The translations under genes were made by a program, and so were the position numbers. The notes under the pieces were generated by a model. That model was not told where the DNA came from. It saw only the letters and a list, made by a program, of their open reading frames with translations, and did no database searches. A DNA stretch of 64,000 nucleotides from assembly GCA_019843655.1 (NCBI GenBank), contig JACDQD010000104.1, forward strand, positions 7,564,001 to 7,628,000. The letters run 5' to 3'. How positions within the stretch are numbered: position 1 is the stretch's first letter; each line of letters begins with the position of its first letter. The stretch comes from Lethocerus indicus. Lineage: Eukaryota > Arthropoda > Insecta > Hemiptera > Belostomatidae. Below are positions 25,267 through 38,720 of this stretch, piece by piece.

Positions 25267-28200
25267 GGTAAGGGTGGCTAAGTTGGCCCCTATATCGGGG
25301 CCGGGTGGGGGACATCTCGTTACCCAGCCGTTAACGAGCCCGTCACCCCCGTCCACTACAATAAACTCCCAGTTCTACTTCCACTTCTTCTTCTCTTTGC
25401 AAAAGCCCCGTCCCCCCTCACCAACACCCCTCCGGGCCTCTCACCAAAATAATTTCTCGGCCCCGACATCGTGGCCCACTCTCGCCTTAAATAGAAAACT
25501 TTTAGCCGCCTTTCCGACCATTTGTCATCATTCCGATTGATCAACGCGTCTCTCGGATCGATCGAGGAAAAATGTTGAACTCGGGTGGAGCCGGGATGAT
25601 CCCATTTTATATTTTATAGGTTGAGAGGCGTTAAATCGTTAGCGGACATATTCTCACACCTGCGTATTTATTCGTGTAGGAAATCCCCCAGTAATCTTCC
25701 AGCCCTGACGTCATAAACGTGATTACTATCCGCAATATCGAGGGTTTCAGACCCGGTCGACCCTACGGTTATGGATTTAGATTAAAAAGAGTTTAATGAT
25801 ACTGCTATCGTTTAAGAGAAGGTTCTTGACGGACCGTTCGGCTTTCATCTGACCAACACTGTAACAGTATTGCGAGCAGCTTATCTGAATTTATTGAACC
25901 TTTCAATTATTTCGAGTATTACGTGATCACGAGGAGGCTCGATATTGTCCGACTTCGGTTTATTGGATTTTCAAGTTGTTGGGGGGGCCGGGTGGGGGTT
26001 GTTCAAACGACCAAAGTTCTTTTGTTCTTCGCGAGGGTGAGGGTGAGGGCGAGGGCTAGGCAGGTAGGTATAGGCGGACATTAGGTTTATGAAGGTATTA
26101 GTACTGTGGCAAGGGGTGCCGGCAGCACCGGCAAATGAGTGAAAAACGTTTGCGGTGGTTTTGATGTCGGCCGGGACCGAGCCCGCTAAAATGTGCGCCT
26201 CCTCCCTCAACCCCCGACACTTTATCCCCTTTCCTATAAACCTACATTCACCCCGCGCTAAAGCTCCCTCTCAAAATTGAATTTATCGCGGTGGTAGAAT
26301 TTACACACCGGATTTATTCAGGCAATTATAGCGTTATATAAATGTTTACAGTTTAAAGTATCGGTTCGGGAGTTCGCACTGGCCGGTTTTAAAATTGGTC
26401 TTGAATATGAAATCCCTTTTATAAATTTGAAAATCACCGCACAGCGTTGATCTTGTGAAATTATCAACAACGTCCTGAAGTCAATAAATCGTGATATTCC
26501 AAATAACTGAGCTAGAAAAATTACAGCAAGAAAAAAGTACTATTAATATGTTGGATGGCGAGCATTCTAAATCAAAAATCTGTTTTACATGCTCATACTA
26601 TAGTGAGGTAAATAATAGTGACAATATCATGATAGTGTGATAAGATTGACGTTAAGAAGAGTACGGTTTTTCGTATTTAAGGCTCGGGTCTTTTTCGTAT
26701 TTAAAAAAAAAATTGTTATGTAATATGAAAATTAAAAATTGTACTAATAAAGGACCTGTAAACCAAACATCCGATAAGAAGTATTGTAATTTAGGAAGAT
26801 TTAGAGCTTAGCATGTTTAAGGCGTGCACTGACAATATTGTTAATGCCTGGTGTACCCCTGTAGAGTCTGATACGGTAGAGGGGGGGAATCAACATTATT
26901 GAAGTGTGATGCATCGAGCGGGCTGTAATGACAATTAAAGCTCTTTTGTTTTTATTAAAGTACCGTTGAAGGGCCCGATGAATGAGCTCCCGGGCCAATG
27001 TACAAAACTGTGAGGTTGATAAACGCTGACAGCCTACTTGTTGATAGCTCCCCTCCTACCACTGTTCAGGGGGTTGGGTGTTGTTCGCCACCCGCCACGC
27101 CAACGGGACACCCACACAACTTCAACTGAACCTCTCTATGTCCCCCCAATTTGCTCACTTAAACGTCATTACCGGAGATTTATTTCATTATTGAAATATA
27201 TGGCTAGGATATTGGAACATCCAAAAAGCTCTCAGCTCGACATGAAAAAACAGATTCAAATCATAGCTTCATTATAACAAATGCATAATCACTTTTCGAC
27301 TGTTTATACGATAGTGCGATAGTGATTACAAACTGGAAACACTATTGAACAAAGGTGAATTACCCAAATGGTGTACGCTTTTGACACATTTATTTCGATA
27401 TTGTCATTTATACAGTGACAGGTTAATATAAATTTCATAAACAATCCGAAGTATTATCTGCCACTTAAGTATCATGTTTTGTTCATCAGATCGGTTATCG
27501 GTTTTTTTGTTATTCTCGTTATTAATTTTTCCACCGCTATTTCGTAATTCATAAAGCGATAAATGGCAACAACTTGATTGTCATGTTTTGACTCAATAAA
27601 TTATACTAATCCAGGCGATAATGAGATAACAAGATCGTGCGGGAAAATGAAGGCAATACAAAGCGGCCAGCAACTGCATAATACAAACAAAATTCGCGAG
27701 ATTGAGATAAAAGGCCTAAACATCATTATGCGATTTTCATGGTCTTAAGCTAGATCGGATTGCGTTCTAAACCCGTTCTAAAACTGTTTATCATCCGAAG
27801 TGTACCGGTGGAAGGCATTCAATTCCTTTTTTATTTCACAAAAATGCGAAATCCTCGTTTTGATCCCTCCCCTTCAAATTATACGGTTTTAAAATTTATA
27901 TTCAGATTGGGAAAAAATGATCGATTAAGTGCTTTTTTTTTATTCTGAGCGATCGCCTCATTCCGCGTCTGTGCCGCACGGCCCAATATCGACTGCGTGC
28001 ATTTTGAGGCTTGGGAACTTTTGGTATTGTTGTATATCACTGGAGCGGGAGCGAGAGCGAGCAGGGGGCCGGGGGTAGTGTAATTACAGGAAGGTTTATT
28101 GAATTGTGTTGAGCGCGGGGGGTGTGGCGCCCCCTTCCATCCCTTCAGCCTTCCTTCATCCCCCCCTTTCACAATCGATTACCTTAAAACGATATCCGGG

Positions 28201-28439
28201 TTCAATTTTACCCTTATGGTTTTTGGCTCCTTTTAGCAACCCCTCCTCCGCCCCCCCCCTCTCAATTCAACTCGCCGACAACAGAATGATTTATTACCGA
28301 GCATTTACAGTTTCCCATTTAGAATTTAGACCGGAATCCGCTACACGAAATTGTTCACGATACACTGGAAAGAGATTGGCCGAATCCTATTTTGCTCGTA
28401 CCTATAAGATTGTTATTGAAATTCGTTCATTCTATTAGT

Positions 28440-30000
28440 GGAGGGAACTGTTAAATTAAATTCCTAACGGCGACTACAGTAGATTCGTCTTATCGATGGT
28501 AAACTATAACAGCGAATTTTTTCACTCCTGGAAATAGGCGTTGTGATTTCTCTAGAGTATTGTGAACTCTAGAATTTATCTGAAATTTTAAGGTCAGAAT
28601 ATATAGAGTTAAAGAAAGGCAGTGTCTGCTTACATAAACCATATCTCAACAGATTGCCCCCAATGTTTATCAAAAGGTCTAATGATAATTTGACAAACTT
28701 CATTATAAAAGAAGAAATATAACACAGAGGAAGTGATGTACACTCTGTAGGACCTCCTCCCTCTTTTATCTGTTTGTTGACAACGAAACAGATATGGCAC
28801 TTCAGCTGGTGAAATTATTGAAACACTTTCCTTTCAATTGTCTTTTCATATTTTTCGGATTTTTTTCATACAATTGCCCATAGTGAATAAAATAATATTC
28901 TCAAATTTACAAAAAAGGCAATGTCCGTGCAAACACATGTTCGTTAGAACCGGAGTATTTCATAATATATATTTCGTGTAATTTTTAATCTATAGTCGGC
29001 TGCAGTTATTATCCTGATACAGCGTGATTTTACTACGAAAAGAAATTCTGTTAACATTAAATTTTCAATTATAATTGAATATAAAAGCATAAAAACTCCT
29101 GTTATATATAGAACATAATAGAAAATAGTTTGTGCAGTTTCTTATATATGGGAATTAGGCTGCAGTGGGCTGTTACGCTCTTGAACAATTTTGAATTAGT
29201 ACTCAATGAAGATATTGAAACGCGATCGCCCTAATTGAGCTCAATAGAATCGCTCAAATACCTGCAACCATCTCGGTCAGAGCTGCTGTTTCAAGTCACT
29301 TGTTTCATCCCCAGATTATATTACAGGAGATTATAATATTGTGTAAAAAAATCACATGACTCCGGTAATAATGATGATACTAACGTATAGGCAAGGGTAA
29401 CTGATCCCATCGAAACTTGAACTGGCGATTCGGTCACGATATTTCACCCTTCGTCGAAACCATAATTTCTTTTTTGTCTCTTATAGTGCTAACAAACGTT
29501 TTATGCTGTTATAACTGTAATACTAGTAAAGGTTTAGCATTAGTTTGTGTGGTTAGTATGATAGTCACTATACAATAAATTTGGGAAAAATACGGTAATC
29601 AGAGTCTTGCAACTTCATCCTGACGGTAGCGAAGAACTGAAAGCCCTAGTGTTCACAGTGGAGGCAAAAAATCGGCGCAATGATTGGCCATTTTGGCCAC
29701 AGGCTAGATCTGATTCTCGCAAGTAATCAATTAATTAGGCAGAGCTACACAGTGGCCAGATGGCGAAATCACAGCAATTGGGGGAGCAGAGATAGATAAA
29801 CCTAAATTTAAAATTCTCTAAACATTGATTTTCACATCATTCCGCCACGTCTTTTCATAACATTGTAGAAAGAACAATGTAATTCCAGTTTGAGGCGAGG
29901 ACCAAACAGATGAATATATCGCTTGAAATAAAATTGCGATTTCATTTTAATGTCCCAGTCGATGAAAGAGTTAGTATTTAATGAAAAATCCCGTATGAAG
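28440..30000. other. AT-rich non-coding DNA
   Basis: No gene or clear repeat copy seen. CACCCTTCGTCGAAACC at about 29446 recurs in part at 17268 and 4503. Confidence 0.5.
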
Positions 30001-30380
30001 AATATTCGAGGAAGTAAATCCTTTTATTGCTTTTCCCGAGTTTATTGCCGGTAAAATTGTCCGAGAGATAAAAAAAGCCGCCGAAGCTTCGAATCGTCCG
30101 CCCGCGTTTACCGTCTTATTTGATTTAGAAATTCATATTTCCCCCTTCTACAAATACCTGTTCTCGATTTTCTGCACGATAATTGAGATTGTAATATTTG
30201 CGGAACTTCAATTTCATAACGACCGCTAAACAAACCGTTAGGCTTTACGTGTTTCGCACGGCATTTTAATTGCCTTGCAACTACATTATGCAGATAGCTT
30301 TCAAAGTCTCAAACTCGGCATTTGGCTCACAATCGATTGGTCGGGTCGGAACGAAGTTGAGTAAATTTTGGAGACCGCCA
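30000..30380. other. Candidate conserved non-coding element
   Basis: Complex, repeat-free sequence with TTTATTGC (Abd-B-type homeodomain word), GCCGCCGAAGC, TTAATTGCC and several TAAT cores. No open frame worth reporting. Confidence 0.2.
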
Positions 30381-30789
30381 ATGTAACGTCGTTCGTGGGA
30401 TTGGTCTTTTCTACTCACCTGTCTGGCCGTAAGCTAAATATTTTACCAATTCACTATAGCTGAGGAGATTGTTTTACTGTTTTCGACACAACGGGATAGC
30501 GCACATGTTGTATCCATTCAGATGTGTGAGCGTTTGCACGGTTTTGCAACATTGCCATGGCAACCGTCACAACGTCAGAAATGGAACGATGACGGGCGGC
30601 CAACATAGCTCCAACGGCGGTATTCAAACAGAACAGCGTGTGCCCTATCACAATTGACCAATTGTTTGAGAGATTTCAGACTGCAATACTTATTCGCCCA
30701 AACATTCGTCAATTTTAAATTGATACGGTATATCGATTTATTAATAGATTATAACGCAGAAGTGTAAACTGTAAATGTGCGGACGTCCA

Positions 30790-30870
30790 GAATCAGTCAG
30801 ATTGGCCCACTGCTGGGACCCGAACCGGACCAATGAAAAGGCCCTGTCAAGTAAAATACTTTTACCGAAT
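30790..30870 (-). mobile_element. tRNA-derived SINE head, decayed
   Basis: On the minus strand an A-box-like TGGCTGCACTATTCGG is followed by the B-box-like GGTTCGGGTCC. The sequence after the B-box (CAGT, then CAATCTGA) resembles the same position of the copy at 18860-18924, suggesting one family. Confidence 0.4.
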
Positions 30871-31210
30871 AGTGCAGCCACTCGCTTATTTATTTTATAA
30901 CGATACTCAATTATTAAGAGGACAGCATATACGATTCCATAAATACAAATCACGTACTTCATTCAGTATAGAATCGTTAAATAAATTCCTACAAAATCTT
31001 ACTCGAAAACAATTTTTACAAGATTATGAATCAATGTTCGCGCTACTGAATCTGTTTGAGAACTGATTGATTAAAATTGTAGCACATGAAACGATATATT
31101 TTGGCACGAGTAAACCATACTTATCACATATAACTTTGCACACGTTATGGCCGCTTATTTGTTACTACAGGCTAGTTACACACTGTATAATTGAGCTTAC
31201 CTGTCTGTTG

Positions 31211-31310
31211 TATCTGGCTCGATGGTTGGAGCCTGGATTCCGCTCCCGTGATCATAATTACGCGGGTAGAATAAAAAAAAACCAAATAACCAACAACAAA
31301 CAAACGAACA
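31211..31310 (+). mobile_element. tRNA-like head followed by an A-rich tail
   Basis: TGGCTCGATGGTTGGAGCC is very close to a tRNA A-box region. It is followed by a GGATTCCGCTCCCG stretch, a partial CGCGGGT T-arm, then A9 and CAAACAAAC-type A-rich sequence. This is the layout of a short retroelement ended by an A-rich tail. Confidence 0.4.
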
Positions 31311-31543
31311 GTCGGCGTGAATCGCTATCGTTCAGCCACCAGTCATACACCTCCCGGTCATACGCTTCGTAGACACCGATTGTTGCTACTGATCACCGGT
31401 TGTCCGCCACGAACATTCGAATGTCGCGATCGGGACGAATCACTGAACGTAACTACGCGGTCCGAGTCTGGTACTGGAATGGTTTGGGGGTAGGGGTGGG
31501 GTGGCGCGTGTGTGAGGTGGGGCGGCGCACGCGCACTGGCGCC

Positions 31544-31559
31544 TAGCGCTCCTGGCGGC
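31544..31559 (-). promoter_or_regulatory. CTCF-like motif, one base short
   Basis: The + strand reads TAGCGCTCCTGGCGGC; its reverse complement GCCGCCAGGAGCGCTA resembles the site at 31601-31619 with one base fewer in the middle. It forms an inverted pair with that site. Confidence 0.35.
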
Positions 31560-31600
31560 GCGTGCCGTAACCGCCCCTCCCCACCATCAACCTCACGGGG

Positions 31601-31619
31601 TGGCCGCCAGGGCGCGCTA
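31601..31619 (+). promoter_or_regulatory. CTCF-like binding motif
   Basis: TGGCCGCCAGGGCGCGCTA agrees with the classic TGGCCACCAGGGGGCGCTA form at 17 of 19 positions. It lies about 40 bases after an opposite-facing partner, in a CpG-rich island. Confidence 0.5.
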
Positions 31620-34514
31620 AATGAGATTACTTTTATACCCCCACCCTCCATCGCCCACCCATCTACGCTACCCTCCTACAGCCAGCCCAGACAGTAAGCC
31701 ACTCTCGTGCGTCAAATTCACCCCCCCCCATCATCCCCGACCACCCCTCCGCCCCCTCTATCTAAGGGCGGGTGGGGCGGGCGGGCTTTTCAGAACGGGG
31801 GTAGCAGGCCTTCGGGGGAGAGGGGGGGAGAACACCGAAATTGCGCCGAGTTAATTATAATTATGTTATTGATTTTGTAGATTGCTCCGCGCTCCCCCGC
31901 CCCCGTCGCCCCCATCACCCCCCGCCCACCCCTTACGTTTCGTTCTTATCTTCTAAATTGCTTTTCTCCCCGCCCCTTTCGACCCCTCCTTTTCCATCTC
32001 TTTCGTACTTCTTCTTCTACTTGCGCACCCCCTACGACCAACGGCCACGACCCCTTTCCTTGACATCCGCGAGCTTATTAGTCTACCCGCCGGCCCCCTT
32101 TCCTTCTATTTCTATCTTCCTTTCACTCATTGTTCGCATCCCCCCGCCACCCGTGGTGAGGGGTAAGGCCGCGAAAAACTTATTTTTGCCGCCGCTAGAA
32201 ATCCGGAAATTGCGGTGAGTCGGAGCGATGTCCCCCTTCCCTCGCCCTCCCCATCCTCCTCCGCTCCCTCCTCTACGCTTTAACGTTAATTAACTGAAGA
32301 GGGCGGTCGGACGACGCGGGGAATGGGGTATTATTTTTTTTTTAAGATCGATTTTAATAATGGAACGTCCAGTATAACGGAATTAAGTGCCGGAGTGGTG
32401 TGCCCCGACCCCCTCCCGCGAGAGGAAAGTGAAATGAAATAATGGTCGTGTAAGGTAAACTAATATAGAGAGCGCCCCCGTAACGTATTTTACGACTGTC
32501 CTTACGGAATTATTTTTCTAATAACAGTCCTCGGGTAGATAATACGAGTAAAAAACGTTCGAAATGAAAATTTTCACAGACTTCGAGCATGAGTCAGCGC
32601 CTACCATGTCCAAGTATTGCGCGACACGCGGTACTTTATTTCGCAAAAAATTCGAACAAATTTTGGATCATCAATTCCTCCTCATCCCGGGATCTACTGT
32701 TTTATGTATGAGTATCTCGCTCCAGTTCTTTGGGATGAAGCGAGGGTCCGAATTCTAATCGCCTTTCTGGAACTATTTCCGTCAACTCGAAATCAACTTG
32801 TAATTGAAAGCTCCGAATAATATACTCGTCTCAATATAAAAAGTTTCCTATTTTTTTTTGTACGACTTTGCAGTCCTCAGGTTAGATCGGATTGTTGCGT
32901 TCGAATTCATTCGATAGAATCAAAAGCATACTCTTGAATTAGGTGGCCGGAGATCAAAGCCGGGTCGGATCAGACGGATGAATATAACGATATAATTCCC
33001 CTTCCATATTGCGCTAAATTGGCCCTCAAATTCTTTCGGTAATAATTATCACGGCTGGGCCCAATTAGGTCGCGATTCACAGTCGCCTCGAAATAACGAG
33101 GGATTGTACAGTGCCGTTAATTGATCAGCTGCGATGAGACCTGGTCGGGCGGGCCAGAGATACCAATTTCGTTAAAAAGGCGTGTTGATAATGTAATTAA
33201 AATAGCCGAAGATATATATTTATTTATTTAAGTGTTTCTTGCCTGGCTAGCCGGCTGCAGTGTCATTAGCAGCGAGCCCCCCTCCCCCCGGAGCCCCCCT
33301 CCGAGGTATTTATTTTAATTAGGAAGGTCTCCCCGTCAACCCAAAAGCCCCTTCTACTACTAGCAGAAAATTACTCCCTTTTTTCCTAATTAATTATCAC
33401 CCCACCCCCTCTCCCCAAACAAAATCCGATACGGTTTTTCTTCAAAGCGAACAATTTTATTTTTAGCGCTTTTAGCAATATTATTTCCAGGACAGAATGA
33501 AACAGATTTGTTTAAAAATCATTCCACTCTGTTTGGGCTTAATAAAATATTTAAACAATCGTTTCAGAGCGCTCTCGAGTTAATTCCAATACAGATATCC
33601 CTCCGATTATTGGAATCGTTCGTGTGTCAATCCGGACTAAATTAACCATTCGATATTCTGTACATGCAAATCTTAGTGGTACTAGTTTACAATACGGACG
33701 GGTGGATTGACAAGCGACAATGGCACAATGCTCTACACAATCCCATCTCACAGTAAGCTGGCGTAATAAATCAAGTTGCGGTCTGGGAATTGACTGATGA
33801 AGCGAAAACCACGCCTCGGGCCTATTTTAAATAGTGAAACGGCCTACCCCATGTGAATGGGGCCCCGCCTGTAGTCTGGACCGGTTCACCGGGTGGTGTT
33901 TTTTGTACCCGTCACCCCAAGGGAAGGCATTCATTTGCATACGAGTCCCGCAGATTGTCACGGGCTGACGCCTTAATCGTGTTGAATCCGTATCCGTTTG
34001 ATTGACTGTCACCTCCGGTCGCGCACAACACGGGGTTCCCGAGGGAGATTTTACATCAGAGGCTATTGCGGTACGTATTGCACTCATATTATATTCTCAA
34101 TACACGCGCTCAAATATTTGCATCCGTATACCACTAATTATAAACGAATCAATAAATATATATATACACTGATATCGTGACTTCTGAAATGTCTATATGT
34201 ACAATAATATCTCGTATCAGATTGAATTGCAGTATTGGGCCGCGTAATTCAATCCCGGTGTTATTTCCGCGGACAAATCGAAAATATCAACAGTTTATCC
34301 AGGCTCTAATACACGATATTATATTCGATGCGTTTCCTGTTCAAGAAGCAGGAAGCATCCGGAACAGAACTGGACCCAAATTGCAGCCTGTTAATGCGGT
34401 TGATTTTCCTCTTTCGCCTCTCTTGTTTTCCCTCCGCAGGAGCCCGCTTTGTTGGTGCCCCTAACGAAGATTGGCTGGGGAGAGACCACAAGGGGCAAGA
34501 AGGCCGGAGATGAA

Positions 34515-34583
34515 GAGGAAATAAATTAGTTCAGATCTTAAGTTTGAAGGACCAGTCGCAGAAGCAGTTTGAGAGCAAAACTT
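34515..34583 (+). repeat. Dispersed repeat family C copy
   Basis: GAGGAAATAAATTAGTTCAG then AAGGACCAGTCGC and AAAACTTTC, matching 22989-23065. This weakens the idea that the frame ending here at 34527 is a terminal exon. Confidence 0.5.
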
Positions 34584-35158
34584 TCACTGATCCCTTTAAA
34601 AAGGGAAAAAAATCGTCTGTATGGTCTTCAAATTCCGTCTCCCACCAGCGTCGACCGTATCGCGAAAAATAGTTTCACCGTGCTTAATAAACAGTAGTAT
34701 TTACAGGAATGTACCTCTGAATTAAGTGACTTTTATATATATGTGTGTAAACACCCTTGATGCAATTCGGTATGCAAGGTCGCCCTTAAAACGTCCATAG
34801 CACATTATATTTCCCGAAATTTTGTACAAATAGTTACTACTCGGTAGGCTTTTAAGAAATTTGTGAATTATCGCCTGGAAATATTATAGTGCTGAGTTCT
34901 ATCCCACATGTATGATCAATTACAAAATACCAACTATCATTTATATGAAATAGGCTTATACGTAAAACATTAATTAATCGGGAAAAAATTACAATACATT
35001 ACTGTAATTATAAGGTGGCTGGCTTGACGGGCTGGAAGGAGGGCTACACGTTTCGTGTTAATTACCTTGACTTACTCTAGTATAGATTTCATGCATACAA
35101 ATTGGCTGTTTAACTTAAAGGAGAAGGGGATAGAACTCAAAATCTATTTGGCTTTGTT

Positions 35159-35194
35159 GTTTCCCTCTCTCTCCCTCCCTCCCTCACTCTCTTT
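35159..35194. repeat. Imperfect CT-rich tract
   Basis: CCCTCTCTCTCCCTCC-type pyrimidine run. Confidence 0.8.
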
Positions 35195-35756
35195 AGGTGG
35201 CGGAACATGTCACCAGAATATGAGAGTAGTCCGCCCTCCAGCATAATTAAATAGACTGGTAGGATACCGATTGATGATTAGGTTAACACCGTTCGCAATC
35301 TATGCTCTGGCCCAATACTAAGTCCTGCCTGTAAAGCTGAACTTGTTTTTCGTGGCTGACACGCGGTGGAGTCTCCACTGACTTGATGCGTCAGTTGATA
35401 AAGAAATTAGTTCTATTTCAATGAACATACTAAACGTTGCGGTAGAGCGGGATGCTTAATAATAAATAGCCGGTGGCCTAATCTATCGGTAGACTCAGCG
35501 ATATAGATCTGCGTTAGAGAGCCGGTCCTAAATCTAAATTCGGACCCATTAGACCAAATTCTCCCAACTCCAATTCTTAGTACATTAGTTGGGGGAGGGA
35601 GGTATGAAACTTCAAAATGCACTTGCGCCCATATTTCAAATTAGGCTTCATTCGAATCTTGGCCATAATTCAAATAGACTCCTCCGCACCGGCGTTCCCA
35701 ACTTCCGGCCCCTCCTAATTGCCGCCCCAAACATTTAGCCCAACATTGTACAAACA

Positions 35757-35759
<3 letters not shown>

Positions 35760-35790
<31 letters not shown>
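35760..35790. repeat. (CT)15 microsatellite
   Basis: Perfect CT run. On the opposite strand this is GAGAG, the core of the insect GAGA-factor site. Confidence 0.95.
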
Positions 35791-35792
<2 letters not shown>

Positions 35793-37480
35793 GCTCCAAT
35801 CGTATACTATTAGATTAATGTTCTAATAAGACAAACGGTCTTTGAATATATATATGTGATTTTCATTATATTTGTATATACATATAGTCAGAAACCCCAC
35901 TCATGATAATATATAGTGTTTAACATTCAGACCCGGGAGGCCAATTGATCTAATTGATTTAACATAATGGAGACAGATTAGTCATGAAGTTATCAATGAG
36001 GGTTAGGAATATTGTCGCTGATGTCCAATGATAATATTAGGCAATCTAGATATTAGTATTTGGCGTTTTGTTTTACTTTCACTGTTTGTACCTATTCTAG
36101 ACCGGATCAGACTTCCCATCATGGTTAGTAGACCGTTTTGTAACAGTAAACCGAAAGCCTGGTTATTGTTCTAATGAAGTAAATTAAATTGTACGTGTGT
36201 TTCAGTGTGATAGTGTCCGCCCCTTTATTTTATTTGAAACATTTCAATCACGTTTTGGTTTTCTATAGTTTGGTAGCGTGGAAGGTGAGGCTCATTGTTT
36301 ATTGGCCCAGAAATAAGGGAATTCGGGATAAAGTTTGTCCTTGGAGGGCTGTGATTGGAGGGCAATTTCTCCCATCCAACCCGGCTCTAGTTGCTAACAA
36401 GCCACATCCACTCTCCCGCATAACCCGCTTTCCTTTATTAGATCCAACTCCATCGGCGAAAGAGACGTCGGACCGGTGGACGAGGAGAAAAATGTCGGTA
36501 GCTTCATCAGTTATAAAACTGTGTTGTTTCAGAAAGCCTTTTCTTTCATCGCTCCTGGAATTTTCTGTCCCGCCTATTTGGAATTAAGTCACCGTCAGTA
36601 ATAAAAGGAGGAGGACACTCCTTTACAGGATCAGGCTGACAGGATGCTTGATCGGTAGATGTCTCACTTTATTGCGAGAAGGTGATACTCAAGCTTAGAA
36701 TGCAGAATGAAATTGCTTAAATAATTTGATAATGAAATCCTCCCCAAACACGAACTCCTTGAATTAATAATATTGCATTATTATATTTATATTACATTTT
36801 GAAAAAACATTCGTTAGTGTATATTCGACTATTTAATATTTGCTATGCAATATTTACACTTTATTGTGCCACAATGTTGGAATTCATCAGTGACAATATT
36901 CTAATATCCAAATCAAATCTTTAAATATTTATTTTTATTTTAAACGATGCAGTAAGCATTCAGTCTTTTTCCTTGTACTAAAACTGAGGGGCGAATTTCC
37001 AAGCAGCGCATATGCTGAATAAAAAAAGGTATTGATTTCTAAAAAAAAATTGACGCAACTCGCATTATTGATTCCAACATAATTGAAGCAGTCAATTGTC
37101 CCGGGACATTAATATAAGACTGCGCCCAAGAGGTAGTGGAAATAAATTTAAAATCAAATTTACCATAAAAATAGATTGTATCGGACCGGGAGAAAAGATT
37201 GGATACGCACGGGGGGAAATATTTTTTTGCAAATTGGTCATAAATTTAAACGCCATTTGGCAAATTGGCTTTTTCCGGGTCGGCTCCTTTTGAGAAATTT
37301 CTCAAAAGGACAAAAGAAAGGAGAAAAAACACAGCAGAAGGAAAATGGAGGGAAATGGATGCAGTAAAACAAAACTGGTAGCGGGGAAACAGCCGGCTAT
37401 AAAACTCATGTATTACAAGTAGATATTGAAGGAGGAACCCAAGCCCTCCCTCCTCCCGGCCCCTATTTCCATTTCTACCC

Positions 37481-37520
37481 TATATAAAAGGCTCTTAAAC
37501 GAATCGTTCCAGATGCATTT
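37481..37520 (+). promoter_or_regulatory. Strong TATA box, possible core promoter
   Basis: TATATAAAAGGC at 37481-37492 is a textbook TATA box, preceded by a C-rich stretch. A start site would fall near 37512 (TTCCAGAT). No coding exon is seen downstream; the first ATG opens only a 23-codon frame. It may drive a non-coding RNA or be chance. Confidence 0.25.
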
Positions 37521-37540
37521 GAACCTTATTTATTATCCTT

Positions 37541-37563
37541 TCCGAAATATAATCTATTTCGGA
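37541..37563. repeat. 9-bp perfect hairpin downstream of a TATA box
   Basis: TCCGAAATA, loop TAATC, TATTTCGGA. It starts about 50 bases after the TATA element at 37481. Confidence 0.65.
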
Positions 37564-38279
37564 TTTAAATCTAATATAATATAATATAAATATACATATT
37601 TACTAGTTTCTGATGATTGCGGTCGTAATTCGTTCAGATTATATTACAGGAATGTGTCGTATGTGATTCGAAACTGTAATAATCGTAAAATTCACCAACC
37701 TACAGAAAGAAGAGTATATCTTTTTCAATTTTCTATTATTATCATAATTGGCGCTGCTTTTTCATTGCCCTATATCGTACGCTGATGCGGCAGTATATTA
37801 AATTATGAATATAACTAAACAAACCCGGCCCCTAAAAATGTTTAACTACCAAAGGGCTGACAGGAATTAATGGGTTGTATTGATACAGTAGAACTTTCTC
37901 CTCAATTGGATCAATAATAATTATATACAAATATGGCTGTATCGTAAATAGTTAAGATTAATATCAGAAACGGTTTAGAATGTTTTACGTTTCCTAGTAA
38001 AAATAAATTCACTTAAAATGTACTGCCCAATACTTACAGGAGCTGACTGTAATCAATAATTAGCCTTTCATACATGATACTTTTTATAACACGATGTTTT
38101 TCAAATCCGGGTAATTTTATGTTTATAAAATACTGTTAAAATAAAATAAATGCAAGGCACTCGGCGTTAATGGGCTGACTTAATATTGAATTTAGAATTA
38201 GACCGGCGCCTTTTCTGCTCACTTGTTAACTTGTTACACTTTCAGTTTGCGACTGTAAACACACTTTTACTTCCTTCCG

Positions 38280-38720
38280 AACGTTTCAAAGACCTCCCCC
38301 CCTTTTTAGAAAGTGGTCGAGAGGGAAGGGCGGGGGCAGGGGGGAAATTCTTCTTGTTGAAAAAAACTCCGCTTCCCCGAGAGTGGGGAACTACTTTTCT
38401 GAAAGAATAATAATTAAAGGTTGGGTTGAGGGGTGGAGGCCTTTAGCGAGGGAGAAAAGCGCGCGGTACACAGTACACTAATTAATCAGCGTGCTGGCCG
38501 GCCGAGATCTGTGCGCCCCGGCTACGTCTCTCCCCTCCTCCGGGGTTCGGCTTTTTCCACGGCCTTCTCTAATTGCGCCGAACATCTCCAGGCCCCCCCC
38601 CGCCCCACTACCGAGTTTACTTAATTAATGCTCACTTTAATTAGCACGCTTTGTCATAGGGGACGCCACTCGGCCCCGGCCCTCTACACGTCTACTAGCG
38701 GTTCGAAAAACATCCCGCTT
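38280..38720. other. C/G-rich island
   Basis: Purine-rich then pyrimidine-rich, with TTAATTAA words. No recognisable frame. Confidence 0.4.

Larger units (their letters stand above)
24965..28440. other. Islands and AT-rich DNA, no gene seen
   Basis: C/G-rich islands at about 24950-25560, 25980-26260 and 28040-28280, with AT-rich DNA between. Low-complexity frames only. Confidence 0.45.
31420..32460. other. CpG-rich and pyrimidine-rich island
   Basis: Dense CG dinucleotides around the CTCF-like pair, followed by about 700 bases rich in C and T on the + strand. Open frames here are proline/serine low-complexity products of that composition. I see no exon. Confidence 0.5.
32460..37090. other. 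Mostly AT-rich non-coding DNA
   Basis: Small C/G-rich patches at 33240-33420 and 33830-34060, a strong acceptor-like tract ending at 34440, a family C copy and two CT tracts. No confirmed exon. Confidence 0.45.

Noticed and set aside
34440..34527. Terminal exon after a strong acceptor-like CCCTCCGCAG
   Set aside because: The 29-codon frame ends inside AATAAATTAG, which belongs to a dispersed repeat also present at 22989; no upstream exon could be built.
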